DNA from: an uncultured bacterium
Lineage (GTDB): Bacteria > Actinomycetota > Coriobacteriia > Coriobacteriales > Coriobacteriaceae
DNA length: 12,546 nucleotides
NCBI GenBank assembly: GCA_905216045.1
Contig: CAJMSL010000045.1
Location: 1 to 12,546, forward strand
Reading direction: 5' to 3'
In this document: one piece after another, positions 1-5,911 of the stretch
Position numbering within the stretch: the first letter of the stretch is position 1
How the letters are laid out: each line of letters begins with the position of its first letter
Notes under the pieces: generated by a model
Database searches by the model: none
Told to the model about the DNA's origin: nothing
The model's input: only the letters and a program-made list of their open reading frames with translations
Made by a program: the position numbers and the translations under genes

Positions 1-700
1 CGTTCCCGTTCTGGTCGGCATCATCGACACCGAGACCGAGCGCATGATCGAGCACGGTAAGGTCGCTCAGGAGCTGGGCGCCGATGCGCTTGTCGCCACC
101 TGCCCGTTCTATGCCCTGCAGGGCATGACCGAGGTCGAGGAGCACTTCCGCATCCTGCATGAGGAACTCGACCTGCCCATCTTCGCCTATGACATCCCCG
201 TGTGTGTCCACACCAAGCTCCCGTGGAAGCTCCTTGCCAAGCTCGGTGCCGAGGGCGTTCTGGCCGGCGTCAAGGATTCCTCGGGTGATGACATCTCGTT
301 CCGCTACCTCGTTCAGGAGAACGAGAAGAACGGCCATCCGATGAGCATCCTCACCGGTCACGAGGTTGTTGTCGACGGCGCCTACCTCGGTGGCGCCGAC
401 GGTTCCGTTCCGGGTCTCGCCAACGTTGAGCCCGAGGGCTACGTGCGTCAGTGGAAGGCCGCTCAGGCTGGTGACTGGGCTACCGTCAAGGCCGAGCAGG
501 ATCGCCTCAATGAAATTTCGCACATCTGGGATGTCACCTCGGGTGTCCAGGGCTATGCCGGTGGCGTCGGCGCCTTCAAGACCGCTATGAACCTCATGGG
601 CATCTTCGACAGCCCGACCATGCCGCGCCCGGTGAAGGCCATGACCGGCGAGAATGTCGAGGCGATTAGGAAGGTCCTCCAGGACAACGGTCTCCTGTAA
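1..700 (+). CDS. DHDPS/N-acetylneuraminate lyase-family aldolase, probable sialic acid lyase, 5' truncated
   Basis: The reading frame is open from base 2 to the TAA ending at 700, giving 232 visible residues. Family members are about 290-310 aa, so roughly 60-70 N-terminal residues, including the GT(T/S)GE substrate-carboxylate loop, lie outside the window. Two hallmarks of this class I aldolase TIM barrel are visible: the catalytic Tyr in YDIP (codon 188-190) and the Schiff-base Lys in GVKDSSGD (codon 272-274). A GGADGSVPG segment follows, typical of the barrel's later strands. The family includes dihydrodipicolinate synthase, N-acetylneuraminate lyase and sugar-acid aldolases. Cytoplasmic. 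The downstream ROK kinase and NanE make cleavage of N-acetylneuraminate to ManNAc plus pyruvate the best inference. The sequence alone does not decide this, because YDIP and KDSSGD also fit other sugar-acid aldolases. A large hairpin follows the stop codon. Confidence 0.85.
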   Translation, partial: VPVLVGIIDTETERMIEHGKVAQELGADALVATCPFYALQGMTEVEEHFRILHEELDLPIFAYDIPVCVHTKLPWKLLAKLGAEGVLAGVKDSSGDDISFRYLVQENEKNGHPMSILTGHEVVVDGAYLGGADGSVPGLANVEPEGYVRQWKAAQAGDWATVKAEQDRLNEISHIWDVTSGVQGYAGGVGAFKTAMNLMGIFDSPTMPRPVKAMTGENVEAIRKVLQDNGLL

Positions 701-706
701 AGCTTC

Positions 707-796
707 CCCGGGCACCCGATCTTGGGGCTCAAGCGGTCGAGCGTGACCCATTAGGTCAACGCCCGACCGCTTTCACCCCAACCTCGGGCACTCGGG
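707..796 (+). terminator. Nested three-tier intergenic hairpin after the aldolase gene
   Basis: Almost the whole spacer folds back on itself. The inner stem is 731-748 with 754-772: AAGCGGTCG pairs with CGACCGCTT, then GCGT with ACGC and GACC with GGTC, with one mismatch, one bulge and a 5-nt loop. A second tier pairs TTGGGG (722-727) with CCCCAA (776-781). An outer tier pairs 707-719 with 784-796 in 10 Watson-Crick pairs, one G-U and two mismatches. Only TTT follows the inner stem and no T-run follows the outer one, so it may be a weak terminator, a 3' stabilising structure or a degenerate repeat. The pairing is seen directly; the role is inferred. Confidence 0.6.
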
Positions 797-812
797 AAAC
801 CTTTACCAAGCT

Positions 813-831
813 GCGGCGATAACGCCGCTTT
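813..831 (+). terminator. Small GC-rich hairpin upstream of the ROK kinase
   Basis: GCGGCG (813-818) pairs perfectly with CGCCGC (823-828) around an ATAA loop, followed by TTT and then C. It lies 41 nt before the kinase start codon. It could be a weak terminator or part of the kinase mRNA leader. The T-tract is too short to be sure. Confidence 0.35.
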
Positions 832-871
832 CATTTCCTGTAGTTGTTTTTTATCTCCTAAGGAGAGCGAC

Positions 872-1837
872 ATGGAGAACAAGTACGTCTGCTCTGTCGA
901 TATCGGCGGCACCAAGATTGCGACCGCCATTATGGAGTACCCGGCTGACGGTAGCGTGCCTCATCCCGTTTTTGAGGCCGAGGTTCCCACCGAGGCCCAA
1001 GAGGGCGGCGAGGCCGTCTTCCAGCGTATCGAGGCGTCCATCAAGGCTGCTCTCGAGGCGAATCCCGATGTCGAGGTCCTTGGCGTCGGCATTGGTGCCG
1101 CCGGCGTCGTCGATCCCAAGACGGGCGCCATCGCGTATGCCAACGAGATCATGCCCGGCTGGTCCGGCGTCCAGTTGGGGCCGCGTCTGCGCGAGGACCT
1201 CGGTCTTCCCGTTGCCGTTGTAGGCGACGTGCAGGCTCATGCTCTGGGCGAGGCCCACTGGGGCGGCGGCAAGGGCAAGTTCTCCGTCTTGTGTCTTGGC
1301 ATCGGTACGGGCATCGGCGGCGCATATGTCGAGAACGGCCGCGTGATGCAAGGCTTCCATGGTGCTGCTGGCCATATGGGCCACATAGAGTGCTCGGCTG
1401 CCGCCGGCATTCCCTGCGCTTGCGGGCGTTCTGGCCATCTGGAGTCGGTTGCTTCGGGCACTTCCATTGGTCGAATGTACGATGAGCGTTTTGGCCGCGT
1501 CGACCCCAGCCGTCCTTCGGTCGGTCGCGATGTGAACGACCTGTGCCGCGCGGGCGACGCAAAGGCGACCGAGGTCATCCATGACGCCGGCTTTGCGCTG
1601 GGTGCCAGCTTGGGCTCGCTCGCTAACATCCTGGACCCCGAGGTCATCGTGCTTTCGGGTGGCGTGATTCACCAAGGTCCCGATTGGCGTTCACAGACGT
1701 GGAAGGATTCGGTACACGAGGGCTATGCCAGCCAGGCGCTCGATCCGCTTCAGGACACGCCGATCCTCATCGGTTCTCTGGAGGGCGATGCTCCGCTCAT
1801 CGGTGCCGCTGAGCATCTTCTTGCCTCGTTGAAGTAA
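872..1837 (+). CDS. nanK: ROK-family sugar kinase, probable N-acetylmannosamine kinase (NanK)
   Basis: 321 aa, a normal length for ROK kinases. It would phosphorylate ManNAc with ATP to ManNAc-6-phosphate in the cytoplasm, linking the upstream lyase to downstream NanE. The N-terminal phosphate-binding loop DIGGTK is at residues 10-15. The probable catalytic Asp is D119 in GDVQAHALGE, where ROK proteins more often have ND. A GIGTGIGG segment is at 143-150, and the ROK zinc/sugar motif spans 168-190. That motif reads HMGH (168-171) and CACGRSGH (182-189), so the last Cys of the usual CxCGxxGC zinc site is His189. HxGH in place of ExGH is, as I recall, also seen in E. coli NanK, which supports ManNAc specificity. 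The C-terminal LSGG is at 261-264. No N-terminal HTH is present, so it is a kinase and not a NagC-type repressor. The start has a good AGGAG (861-865) 6 nt upstream. A glucokinase-like role remains possible. Confidence 0.8.
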   Translation: MENKYVCSVDIGGTKIATAIMEYPADGSVPHPVFEAEVPTEAQEGGEAVFQRIEASIKAALEANPDVEVLGVGIGAAGVVDPKTGAIAYANEIMPGWSGVQLGPRLREDLGLPVAVVGDVQAHALGEAHWGGGKGKFSVLCLGIGTGIGGAYVENGRVMQGFHGAAGHMGHIECSAAAGIPCACGRSGHLESVASGTSIGRMYDERFGRVDPSRPSVGRDVNDLCRAGDAKATEVIHDAGFALGASLGSLANILDPEVIVLSGGVIHQGPDWRSQTWKDSVHEGYASQALDPLQDTPILIGSLEGDAPLIGAAEHLLASLK

Positions 1838-1853
1838 ACGTATCTTCTGTAGG

Positions 1854-1887
1854 AGCCTCCCGAGACAACACGCCTCGGGAGGCTGTT
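1854..1887 (+). terminator. Perfect 11-bp hairpin between nanK and nanE
   Basis: AGCCTCCCGAG (1854-1864) pairs without mismatch with CTCGGGAGGCT (1874-1884) around a 9-nt loop, 16 nt after the nanK stop. Only GTTCT follows, so it is a poor intrinsic terminator on sequence grounds. It may reduce readthrough or protect the upstream message. The nanE ribosome binding site begins only a few bases after it. Confidence 0.55.
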
Positions 1888-1907
1888 CTGAGAAAGGTTA
1901 CAGCCTT

Positions 1908-2594
1908 ATGACCGTTGATCCATTGATTCAATCCCTGAAGGGCAAGCTCGTCGTGAGCGTTCAGGCGTATATGGGAGAGCCGCTTCGTACGCCCGAGACC
2001 ATGGCTCAAATGTCTCGCGCTTGCGAGCTCGGCGGCGCCGCCGCCATTCGCTGCCAGGGCCTTGCCGACATTGCCGCCATTAAGGGTCGCTGTGAGGATC
2101 CCGTCATCGGTCTGTGGAAGGATGGGCACGAGGGCGTTTACATCACGCCGACGCTGCGTCACGCTCGCGCCTGCGTTGCTGCCGGTGCCGATATCGTGGC
2201 GATCGACGCCACCGATCGTCCGCGCCCCGATGGCAAGACGGTCGAGGATACCTTCCGTCCTCTGCACGAGGAGGGTGTGCTCCTGATGGCGGATTGTGCC
2301 ACCATCGAGGATATTCGCCGTGCTGTTGATATGGGCTTTGACCTGGTATCCACCACGCTTTCTCACGGCGTCGCCGCCATCGACTGCACCATGGCCGATG
2401 GCCCCGATCTGCCGCTCCTGCGTCAGGCGACCGAGGAATTCCCCGGCCTTCCCATCATTTGCGAGGGTCGCGTGCATACGCCCGAGGAGGCTCGCGCCGC
2501 GATCGATGCTGGCGCCTGGGCCGTTGTCGTCGGCACCGCCATCACGCACCCCACGAGTATTACGAGTTGGTTCAAGGCTGCGCTTGAGGCGTAA
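1908..2594 (+). CDS. nanE: N-acetylmannosamine-6-phosphate 2-epimerase (NanE)
   Basis: 228 aa, standard length for this TIM-barrel enzyme, which converts ManNAc-6-P to GlcNAc-6-P in sialic acid catabolism. Conserved blocks in order are SVQAYMGEPL (17-26, with Gln19), IRCQG (47-51, Arg48), the catalytic Lys71 in GLWKDGHEGVYITPT (68-82), DIVAIDATDRPRP (95-107), MADCAT (127-132, Asp129), CEGRVHTPEEA (185-195, Glu186) and VVVGTAITHP (206-215). These match the Gln, Arg, Lys, Asp and Glu positions known for the Clostridium perfringens enzyme. The exception is the last block, where ITRP is more usual and ITHP is found here. Start ATG 1908 follows an AAAGG (1893-1897) with a rather long 10-nt spacer. 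It is a separate cistron 70 nt after nanK, beyond a hairpin. Neither nagA nor nagB is in view. Confidence 0.93.
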   Translation: MTVDPLIQSLKGKLVVSVQAYMGEPLRTPETMAQMSRACELGGAAAIRCQGLADIAAIKGRCEDPVIGLWKDGHEGVYITPTLRHARACVAAGADIVAIDATDRPRPDGKTVEDTFRPLHEEGVLLMADCATIEDIRRAVDMGFDLVSTTLSHGVAAIDCTMADGPDLPLLRQATEEFPGLPIICEGRVHTPEEARAAIDAGAWAVVVGTAITHPTSITSWFKAALEA

Positions 2595-2621
2595 GACAGG
2601 CCTCGTATCCGCTCGGGGCGG

Positions 2622-2627
2622 TATACT
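2622..2627 (+). promoter_or_regulatory. Possible -10 box upstream of rapZ
   Basis: TATACT sits 28 nt after the nanE stop in a short AT-richer patch. No recognisable -35 hexamer lies 16-18 nt upstream. If used, transcription would start near 2634 and run through the hairpin at 2646-2682 before reaching rapZ. Confidence 0.3.
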
Positions 2628-2645
2628 CAATATAGGCAATTGACC

Positions 2646-2682
2646 GCGCGGGATCCGGGTTGCTGGGTCCCGCGCTTGTTTT
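2646..2682 (+). terminator. Rho-independent terminator after nanE
   Basis: GCGCGGGATCC (2646-2656) pairs with GGGTCCCGCGC (2665-2675), 11 bp with one G-U, around an 8-nt loop, followed by TTGTTTT. This is a canonical intrinsic terminator and probably ends the nan transcript. It stops just before the rapZ ribosome binding site at 2684-2689, so it could also act as an attenuator for rapZ. Confidence 0.8.
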
Positions 2683-2695
2683 CGGGAGGCAGCAC

Positions 2696-3616
2696 ATGCA
2701 AAAGGGAGATGCCATGGATGCGGCGGAGCGCGCGGAGCGCATCCCCGATATCGTCATCATCACCGGAATGTCCGGATCGGGCCGCACGCAGGCCATGCAC
2801 GTGTTCGAGGACATGGGCTATTTTTGCATCGATAACCTGCCTCCACGTCTCATCGCCCAGCTTGCCGAGCTCGTCGGCATCAATACGGGCGTGGGCAGGC
2901 ATCTCGCCGTCACCTGCGATTTGCGTAGCCAGGGACTGTTTGACGAGTTGCTCGATGCGGTCGCCGCGCTCGAAGAGCGCGAGATGAGCTGCGACATCGT
3001 GTTCCTGGAGGCTTCTGACGAGGTGCTGATTCGTCGCTACAGCGAAAATCGCCGCCGTCATCCCATTGCCAAGCCGGGGGAGACTACGGCCGATGCCATT
3101 CAGCGCGAGCGCCTTCAGCTTCAGGGCGTGCGCGACCGAGCCGATATGATTATCGACACGAGCCGTCTGCGCACCTCTGCGCTGCGCAACAAGCTACGTA
3201 TGGCATTTTCCGAACTGTCCGACCAGCAGCTCATGGACGTCCACGTGTTCTCGTTTGGCTTTAAGCACGGCATGCCCGTCGAGGCGGACATTATGATCGA
3301 CGTCCGCTTCCTGCCTAATCCGTTCTACGATCCCGAGATGCGCACGATGACCGGTCTCGATAAAAAGGTCTCCGATTTTGTTCTGGACCATCCCAAGACG
3401 CAGGAGTTTTGGAAGGCTTGGACACAGCTGCTCGATACGGTGATGCCGGGCTATATCGCGGAGGGTAAGCCGCAGCTTTCTATCGCCATCGGCTGCACGG
3501 GCGGCCAGCACCGCAGCGTTGCCATTGCCGAGGCCACGGCCCGTTACCTGGAAGGCGCTCAGTATCATGTGAGCATCTCCCACCGCGACCTGTCGCGCGC
3601 CAACACGAAGGCATAG
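2696..3616 (+). CDS. rapZ: RapZ/YvcJ-family nucleotide-binding protein (RNase adapter family)
   Basis: 306 aa from ATG 2696, chosen because GGGAGG (2684-2689) lies 6 nt upstream. The in-frame ATG at 2660 is inside the terminator hairpin. ATG 2714, with GGGAG at 2704-2708, is a possible later start. The P-loop GMSGSGRT (24-31) has Arg where Walker A normally has Lys; as I recall, actinobacterial family members often show this. DNLPP (46-50) and a Walker B-like DIVFLEA (100-106) follow. The C-terminal domain carries SFGFKHG (186-192), DVRFLPNP (202-209) and GCTGGQHRSVAIAE (266-279), all diagnostic. In E. coli the protein binds small RNAs and guides RNase E on glmS control. The B. subtilis homologue YvcJ hydrolyses nucleotides. 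Its role in this lineage is unknown. It lies 6 nt before whiA and is probably co-transcribed with it. Confidence 0.93.
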   Translation: MQKGDAMDAAERAERIPDIVIITGMSGSGRTQAMHVFEDMGYFCIDNLPPRLIAQLAELVGINTGVGRHLAVTCDLRSQGLFDELLDAVAALEEREMSCDIVFLEASDEVLIRRYSENRRRHPIAKPGETTADAIQRERLQLQGVRDRADMIIDTSRLRTSALRNKLRMAFSELSDQQLMDVHVFSFGFKHGMPVEADIMIDVRFLPNPFYDPEMRTMTGLDKKVSDFVLDHPKTQEFWKAWTQLLDTVMPGYIAEGKPQLSIAIGCTGGQHRSVAIAEATARYLEGAQYHVSISHRDLSRANTKA

Positions 3617-3622
3617 GCCTGC

Positions 3623-4552
3623 ATGTCGTTTACCGCTGAGGTGCGCGACGAGCTTGCGCGCTGCGAACCCGAATGTGAATACTGCGACTTGTCGACGCTT
3701 GCCGCCCTCACGCGTGTGAGTGGTACGCTCTCGCTTACCGGCTCTGGGCGGTATCGTTTGACGGTTGCGACTGAGACGGGAGCCGTCGCGCGCACGATGA
3801 TCACGCTGACGCATCGTATCCTTAAGCTCAAAACGGAGTTCACCGTCCGCAAATCTGTCTTGCATAAGGTTCGAAACTACCTCATCACCTTGCCTGATCA
3901 GCCCGATTTGGATAAGGCTCTGGTGCTGCTGGGCATTCTCGACCGTAGGGGAGGGCTCGTCGCAGGTGTGCCGCGTCACATTGTCGCCCGTCCTTGCTGT
4001 AGACTTGCCTATATCCGCGGCGCGCTCATCGCGGGCGGCTTCGTGGCCGATCCACGCGGCGATTTTCATTTGGAGATCGCTGTGCAGGGCGAGCAATATG
4101 CCAAGGGACTTTGCGATCTGTTGGAGCAGATTGAGGTCCATGCTCGTGTTAATGCACGGCGGGGGTCATATGCCGTGTACATTAAGAGCGCCGAGGAAAT
4201 CGAGCATCTATTAAAGCTGATTGGTGCCAAGCGCAGCGTTGCCGAGATTGAGGAGGCGCGCGCGGTCAAGTTGGTTAAGAACGATGTGAACCGTCGCGTG
4301 AATGCCGAGCTCGCCAACCAGACCAGAAGCGCCGGTGCTGCCCAACATCAGCTTGCGCTTATCGATGAGCTCGAGCAGCGTGGCCTTCGCGATGCGCTTC
4401 CGGATGCCTTGGCGGTCTTTTGCGACCTGCGCGAGCGCTATCCCGATCTGTCGTTGCGTGATTTGGGGGAGATGGCTGACCCTCCCTTGTCGAAGTCTGC
4501 CCTGTACCATCGCGTTTTGAGGCTTGAAAAGCTCATTGAAGCAAACAGGTAG
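3623..4552 (+). CDS. whiA: WhiA-family DNA-binding protein
   Basis: 309 aa, close to the usual 310-330. WhiA has two LAGLIDADG-homing-endonuclease-like domains without nuclease activity, plus a C-terminal HTH. In Streptomyces it works with WhiB to drive sporulation septation, and in B. subtilis it binds the nucleoid and affects division. Visible signatures are SFTAEVRDELAR at the N-terminus, CCRLAYIRGALIAGG (125-139), DFHLE (147-151), KLVKNDVNRRVNAE (216-229) and the HTH segment SLRDLGEMADPPLSKSALYHR (277-297). Only 6 nt separate it from rapZ. There is no strong Shine-Dalgarno, only AAGG about 11 nt back inside rapZ, so translational coupling is likely. The often intervening yvcK is missing. 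No clear terminator follows. This is probably a general growth or division regulator in a non-sporulating host. Confidence 0.93.
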   Translation: MSFTAEVRDELARCEPECEYCDLSTLAALTRVSGTLSLTGSGRYRLTVATETGAVARTMITLTHRILKLKTEFTVRKSVLHKVRNYLITLPDQPDLDKALVLLGILDRRGGLVAGVPRHIVARPCCRLAYIRGALIAGGFVADPRGDFHLEIAVQGEQYAKGLCDLLEQIEVHARVNARRGSYAVYIKSAEEIEHLLKLIGAKRSVAEIEEARAVKLVKNDVNRRVNAELANQTRSAGAAQHQLALIDELEQRGLRDALPDALAVFCDLRERYPDLSLRDLGEMADPPLSKSALYHRVLRLEKLIEANR

Positions 4553-4597
4553 TTTGAAGTATCGACTTATATACGGATTTAGCTGCTATTTTAGTCT

Positions 4598-4611
4598 TTA
4601 AAACGTTTTAA
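4598..4611 (+). promoter_or_regulatory. 14-bp perfect palindrome upstream of gap, candidate operator
   Basis: TTAAAACGTTTTAA is a perfect palindrome centred on CG in the AT-rich region between whiA and gap, about 33 nt upstream of the proposed -35. A/T arms around a central CG are typical of LacI/CcpA-family operators. It fits the cre consensus core apart from the outer G and C. The palindrome is seen directly; its use as an operator is inferred. Confidence 0.45.
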
Positions 4612-4643
4612 CGTAAATTTGATTTTCAATTTCGAGCATTCTC

Positions 4644-4673
4644 GTGAAATTCAAGTCAAAAAAAAGGTATATT
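4644..4673 (+). promoter_or_regulatory. Probable sigma-A-type promoter of gap
   Basis: TATATT (4668-4673) is a good -10. GTGAAA (4644-4649), 18 bp upstream, is a 4/6 match to TTGACA. An imperfect dyad, AATTTCGAG (4628-4636) with CTCGTGAAATT (4641-4651), overlaps the -35. The start would be near 4680, giving a leader of about 65 nt. That leader can form a 6-bp hairpin (4704-4709 with 4716-4721) before the ribosome binding site. Confidence 0.5.
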
Positions 4674-4745
4674 AGGCGAGTGGTTAGTTTGTGGGCCTCA
4701 ACGGCGGGCGCTGTAGCTCGCGGGGGCCTTACGAAAGGAGACACA

Positions 4746-5771
4746 ATGGCAGTAAAGGTTGCTATTAACGGCTTCGGTCGCATCGGTCGTCTGGCTTTCC
4801 GTCAGATGTTCGGTCATGAGGGCTCCGAGATCGTCGCTATCAACGACCTCACCTCTCCCGATATGCTCGCTTACCTGCTGAAGTACGACTCCACGCAGGG
4901 CAACTACGCTCGCGATCACGAGGTCGTTGCTGGCGAGGATTCCATCACCGTTGACGGCAAGGAGATCAAGATCTACAAGGAGGCCGACGCCAACAACCTG
5001 CCTTGGGGCGACCTTGACGTCGACGTCGTTCTCGAGTGCACCGGCTTCTACACCAGCAAGGCTAAGGCTCAGGCCCACATCAACGCTGGCGCCAAGAAGG
5101 TCGTCATCTCCGCTCCGGCCGGCAGCGATCTGCCCACCATCGTGTACAACGTCAACCATGAGACGCTGACCGCTGAGGACAACATCATCTCCGCTGCTTC
5201 CTGCACCACCAACTGCCTCGCCCCGATGGCCAAGGGTCTGAACGACTTCGCTCCCATCGTGTCCGGCATCATGACCACCATCCATGCCTTCACCGGCGAC
5301 CAGATGCCGCTCGACGGTCCGCAGCGCAAGGGCAACTTCCGTCGCTCCCGCGCCTGCTCCGAGAACATCGTCCCGAACACCACGGGCGCTGCCAAGGCCA
5401 TCGGCCTGGTTCTCCCCGAGCTCAACGGCAAGCTCATCGGTGCCGCCCAGCGCGTCCCGACGCCGACCGGCTCGCTGACCAACCTCTACGCCGTCGTTGA
5501 CAAGAAGGTCACCGTCGACGAGGTCAACGCTGCCATGAAGGCCTACGCCGAGACCATCCCCGAGACCTTCGCCTACAACGAGGACCAGATCGTCTCCCGC
5601 GACATCGTCGGCGAGACCCACGGCTCCATCTTCGACGCCACTCAGACCATGTGCTCTGACCTCGGCAACGGCCAGACCCTCGTTCAGGTCACCTCTTGGT
5701 ACGACAACGAGAACTCCTACACCTCTCAGATGGTCCGCACCATCAAGTACTTCGAGAAGTTCGTTGCTTAA
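4746..5771 (+). CDS. gap: Glyceraldehyde-3-phosphate dehydrogenase, type I
   Basis: 341 aa, typical length. It oxidises and phosphorylates glyceraldehyde-3-phosphate to 1,3-bisphosphoglycerate with NAD+ in the cytoplasm. The Rossmann motif INGFGRIGR is at 7-15 and the acidic NAD-selecting position in IND at 32-34. Catalytic Cys153 is in ASCTTNCLAP and His180 in TTIHAFTGDQ. Phosphate-site residues lie in NTTGAAKA (211-218), the RVPTPTGS block is at 236-243, and WYDNE is at 318-322. The frame extends upstream to 4644, but AAAGGAG (4734-4740) placed 5 nt before ATG 4746 and the conserved MAVKVAINGF start settle the choice. Codon use is highly biased (GAG, AAG, AAC, ATC), as expected for an abundant protein. 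It has its own promoter region and its own strong terminator, so it is probably expressed partly apart from pgk-tpiA-gpmI. Confidence 0.97.
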   Translation: MAVKVAINGFGRIGRLAFRQMFGHEGSEIVAINDLTSPDMLAYLLKYDSTQGNYARDHEVVAGEDSITVDGKEIKIYKEADANNLPWGDLDVDVVLECTGFYTSKAKAQAHINAGAKKVVISAPAGSDLPTIVYNVNHETLTAEDNIISAASCTTNCLAPMAKGLNDFAPIVSGIMTTIHAFTGDQMPLDGPQRKGNFRRSRACSENIVPNTTGAAKAIGLVLPELNGKLIGAAQRVPTPTGSLTNLYAVVDKKVTVDEVNAAMKAYAETIPETFAYNEDQIVSRDIVGETHGSIFDATQTMCSDLGNGQTLVQVTSWYDNENSYTSQMVRTIKYFEKFVA

Positions 5772-5808
5772 TTTAGCTTTTAGCGAATAGCTCGTTGAGC
5801 GTCTAAAG

Positions 5809-5855
5809 AAGGGCGCGGCCTTATAGGGCTTACACCCTAGGGTCGCGCCCTTTTT
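5809..5855 (+). terminator. Strong intrinsic terminator after gap
   Basis: AAGGGCGCGGCC (5809-5820) pairs with GGTCGCGCCCTT (5841-5852), with one G-U. An inner TAGGG/CCCTA helix closes a small loop, and TTTTT follows. This is the strongest sign that most gap transcripts end here, before pgk. Confidence 0.88.
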
Positions 5856-5865
5856 ATAAGAAATC

Positions 5866-5888
5866 GTCTGCCGTAATGGGAGGCAGAC
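5866..5888 (+). promoter_or_regulatory. Short hairpin or dyad just upstream of pgk
   Basis: GTCTGCC (5866-5872) pairs perfectly with GGCAGAC (5882-5888) around 9 nt, in the 56-nt gap between the gap terminator and the pgk start. A TATAAG at 5855-5860 could be a weak -10 but has no clear -35. It may be an mRNA 5' structure or a protein site; the role is unknown. Confidence 0.35.
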
Positions 5889-5911
5889 ACGTACGAAAGG
5901 TAGAAGCAAAC

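Noticed and set aside
854..866. Palindrome TCTCCTAAGGAGA over the nanK ribosome binding site
   Set aside because: The central spacing of one base is too short to form an RNA hairpin, and the match is explained by a strong Shine-Dalgarno sequence.
2660..2695. Longer rapZ start at ATG 2660
   Set aside because: It lies in the terminator loop and has no ribosome binding site. ATG 2696 follows GGGAGG.
4644..4745. N-terminal extension of gap from an upstream ATG
   Set aside because: The extension overlaps the probable promoter and leader, has no Shine-Dalgarno, and is absent from the GAPDH family. AAAGGAG at 4734-4740 marks the true start.
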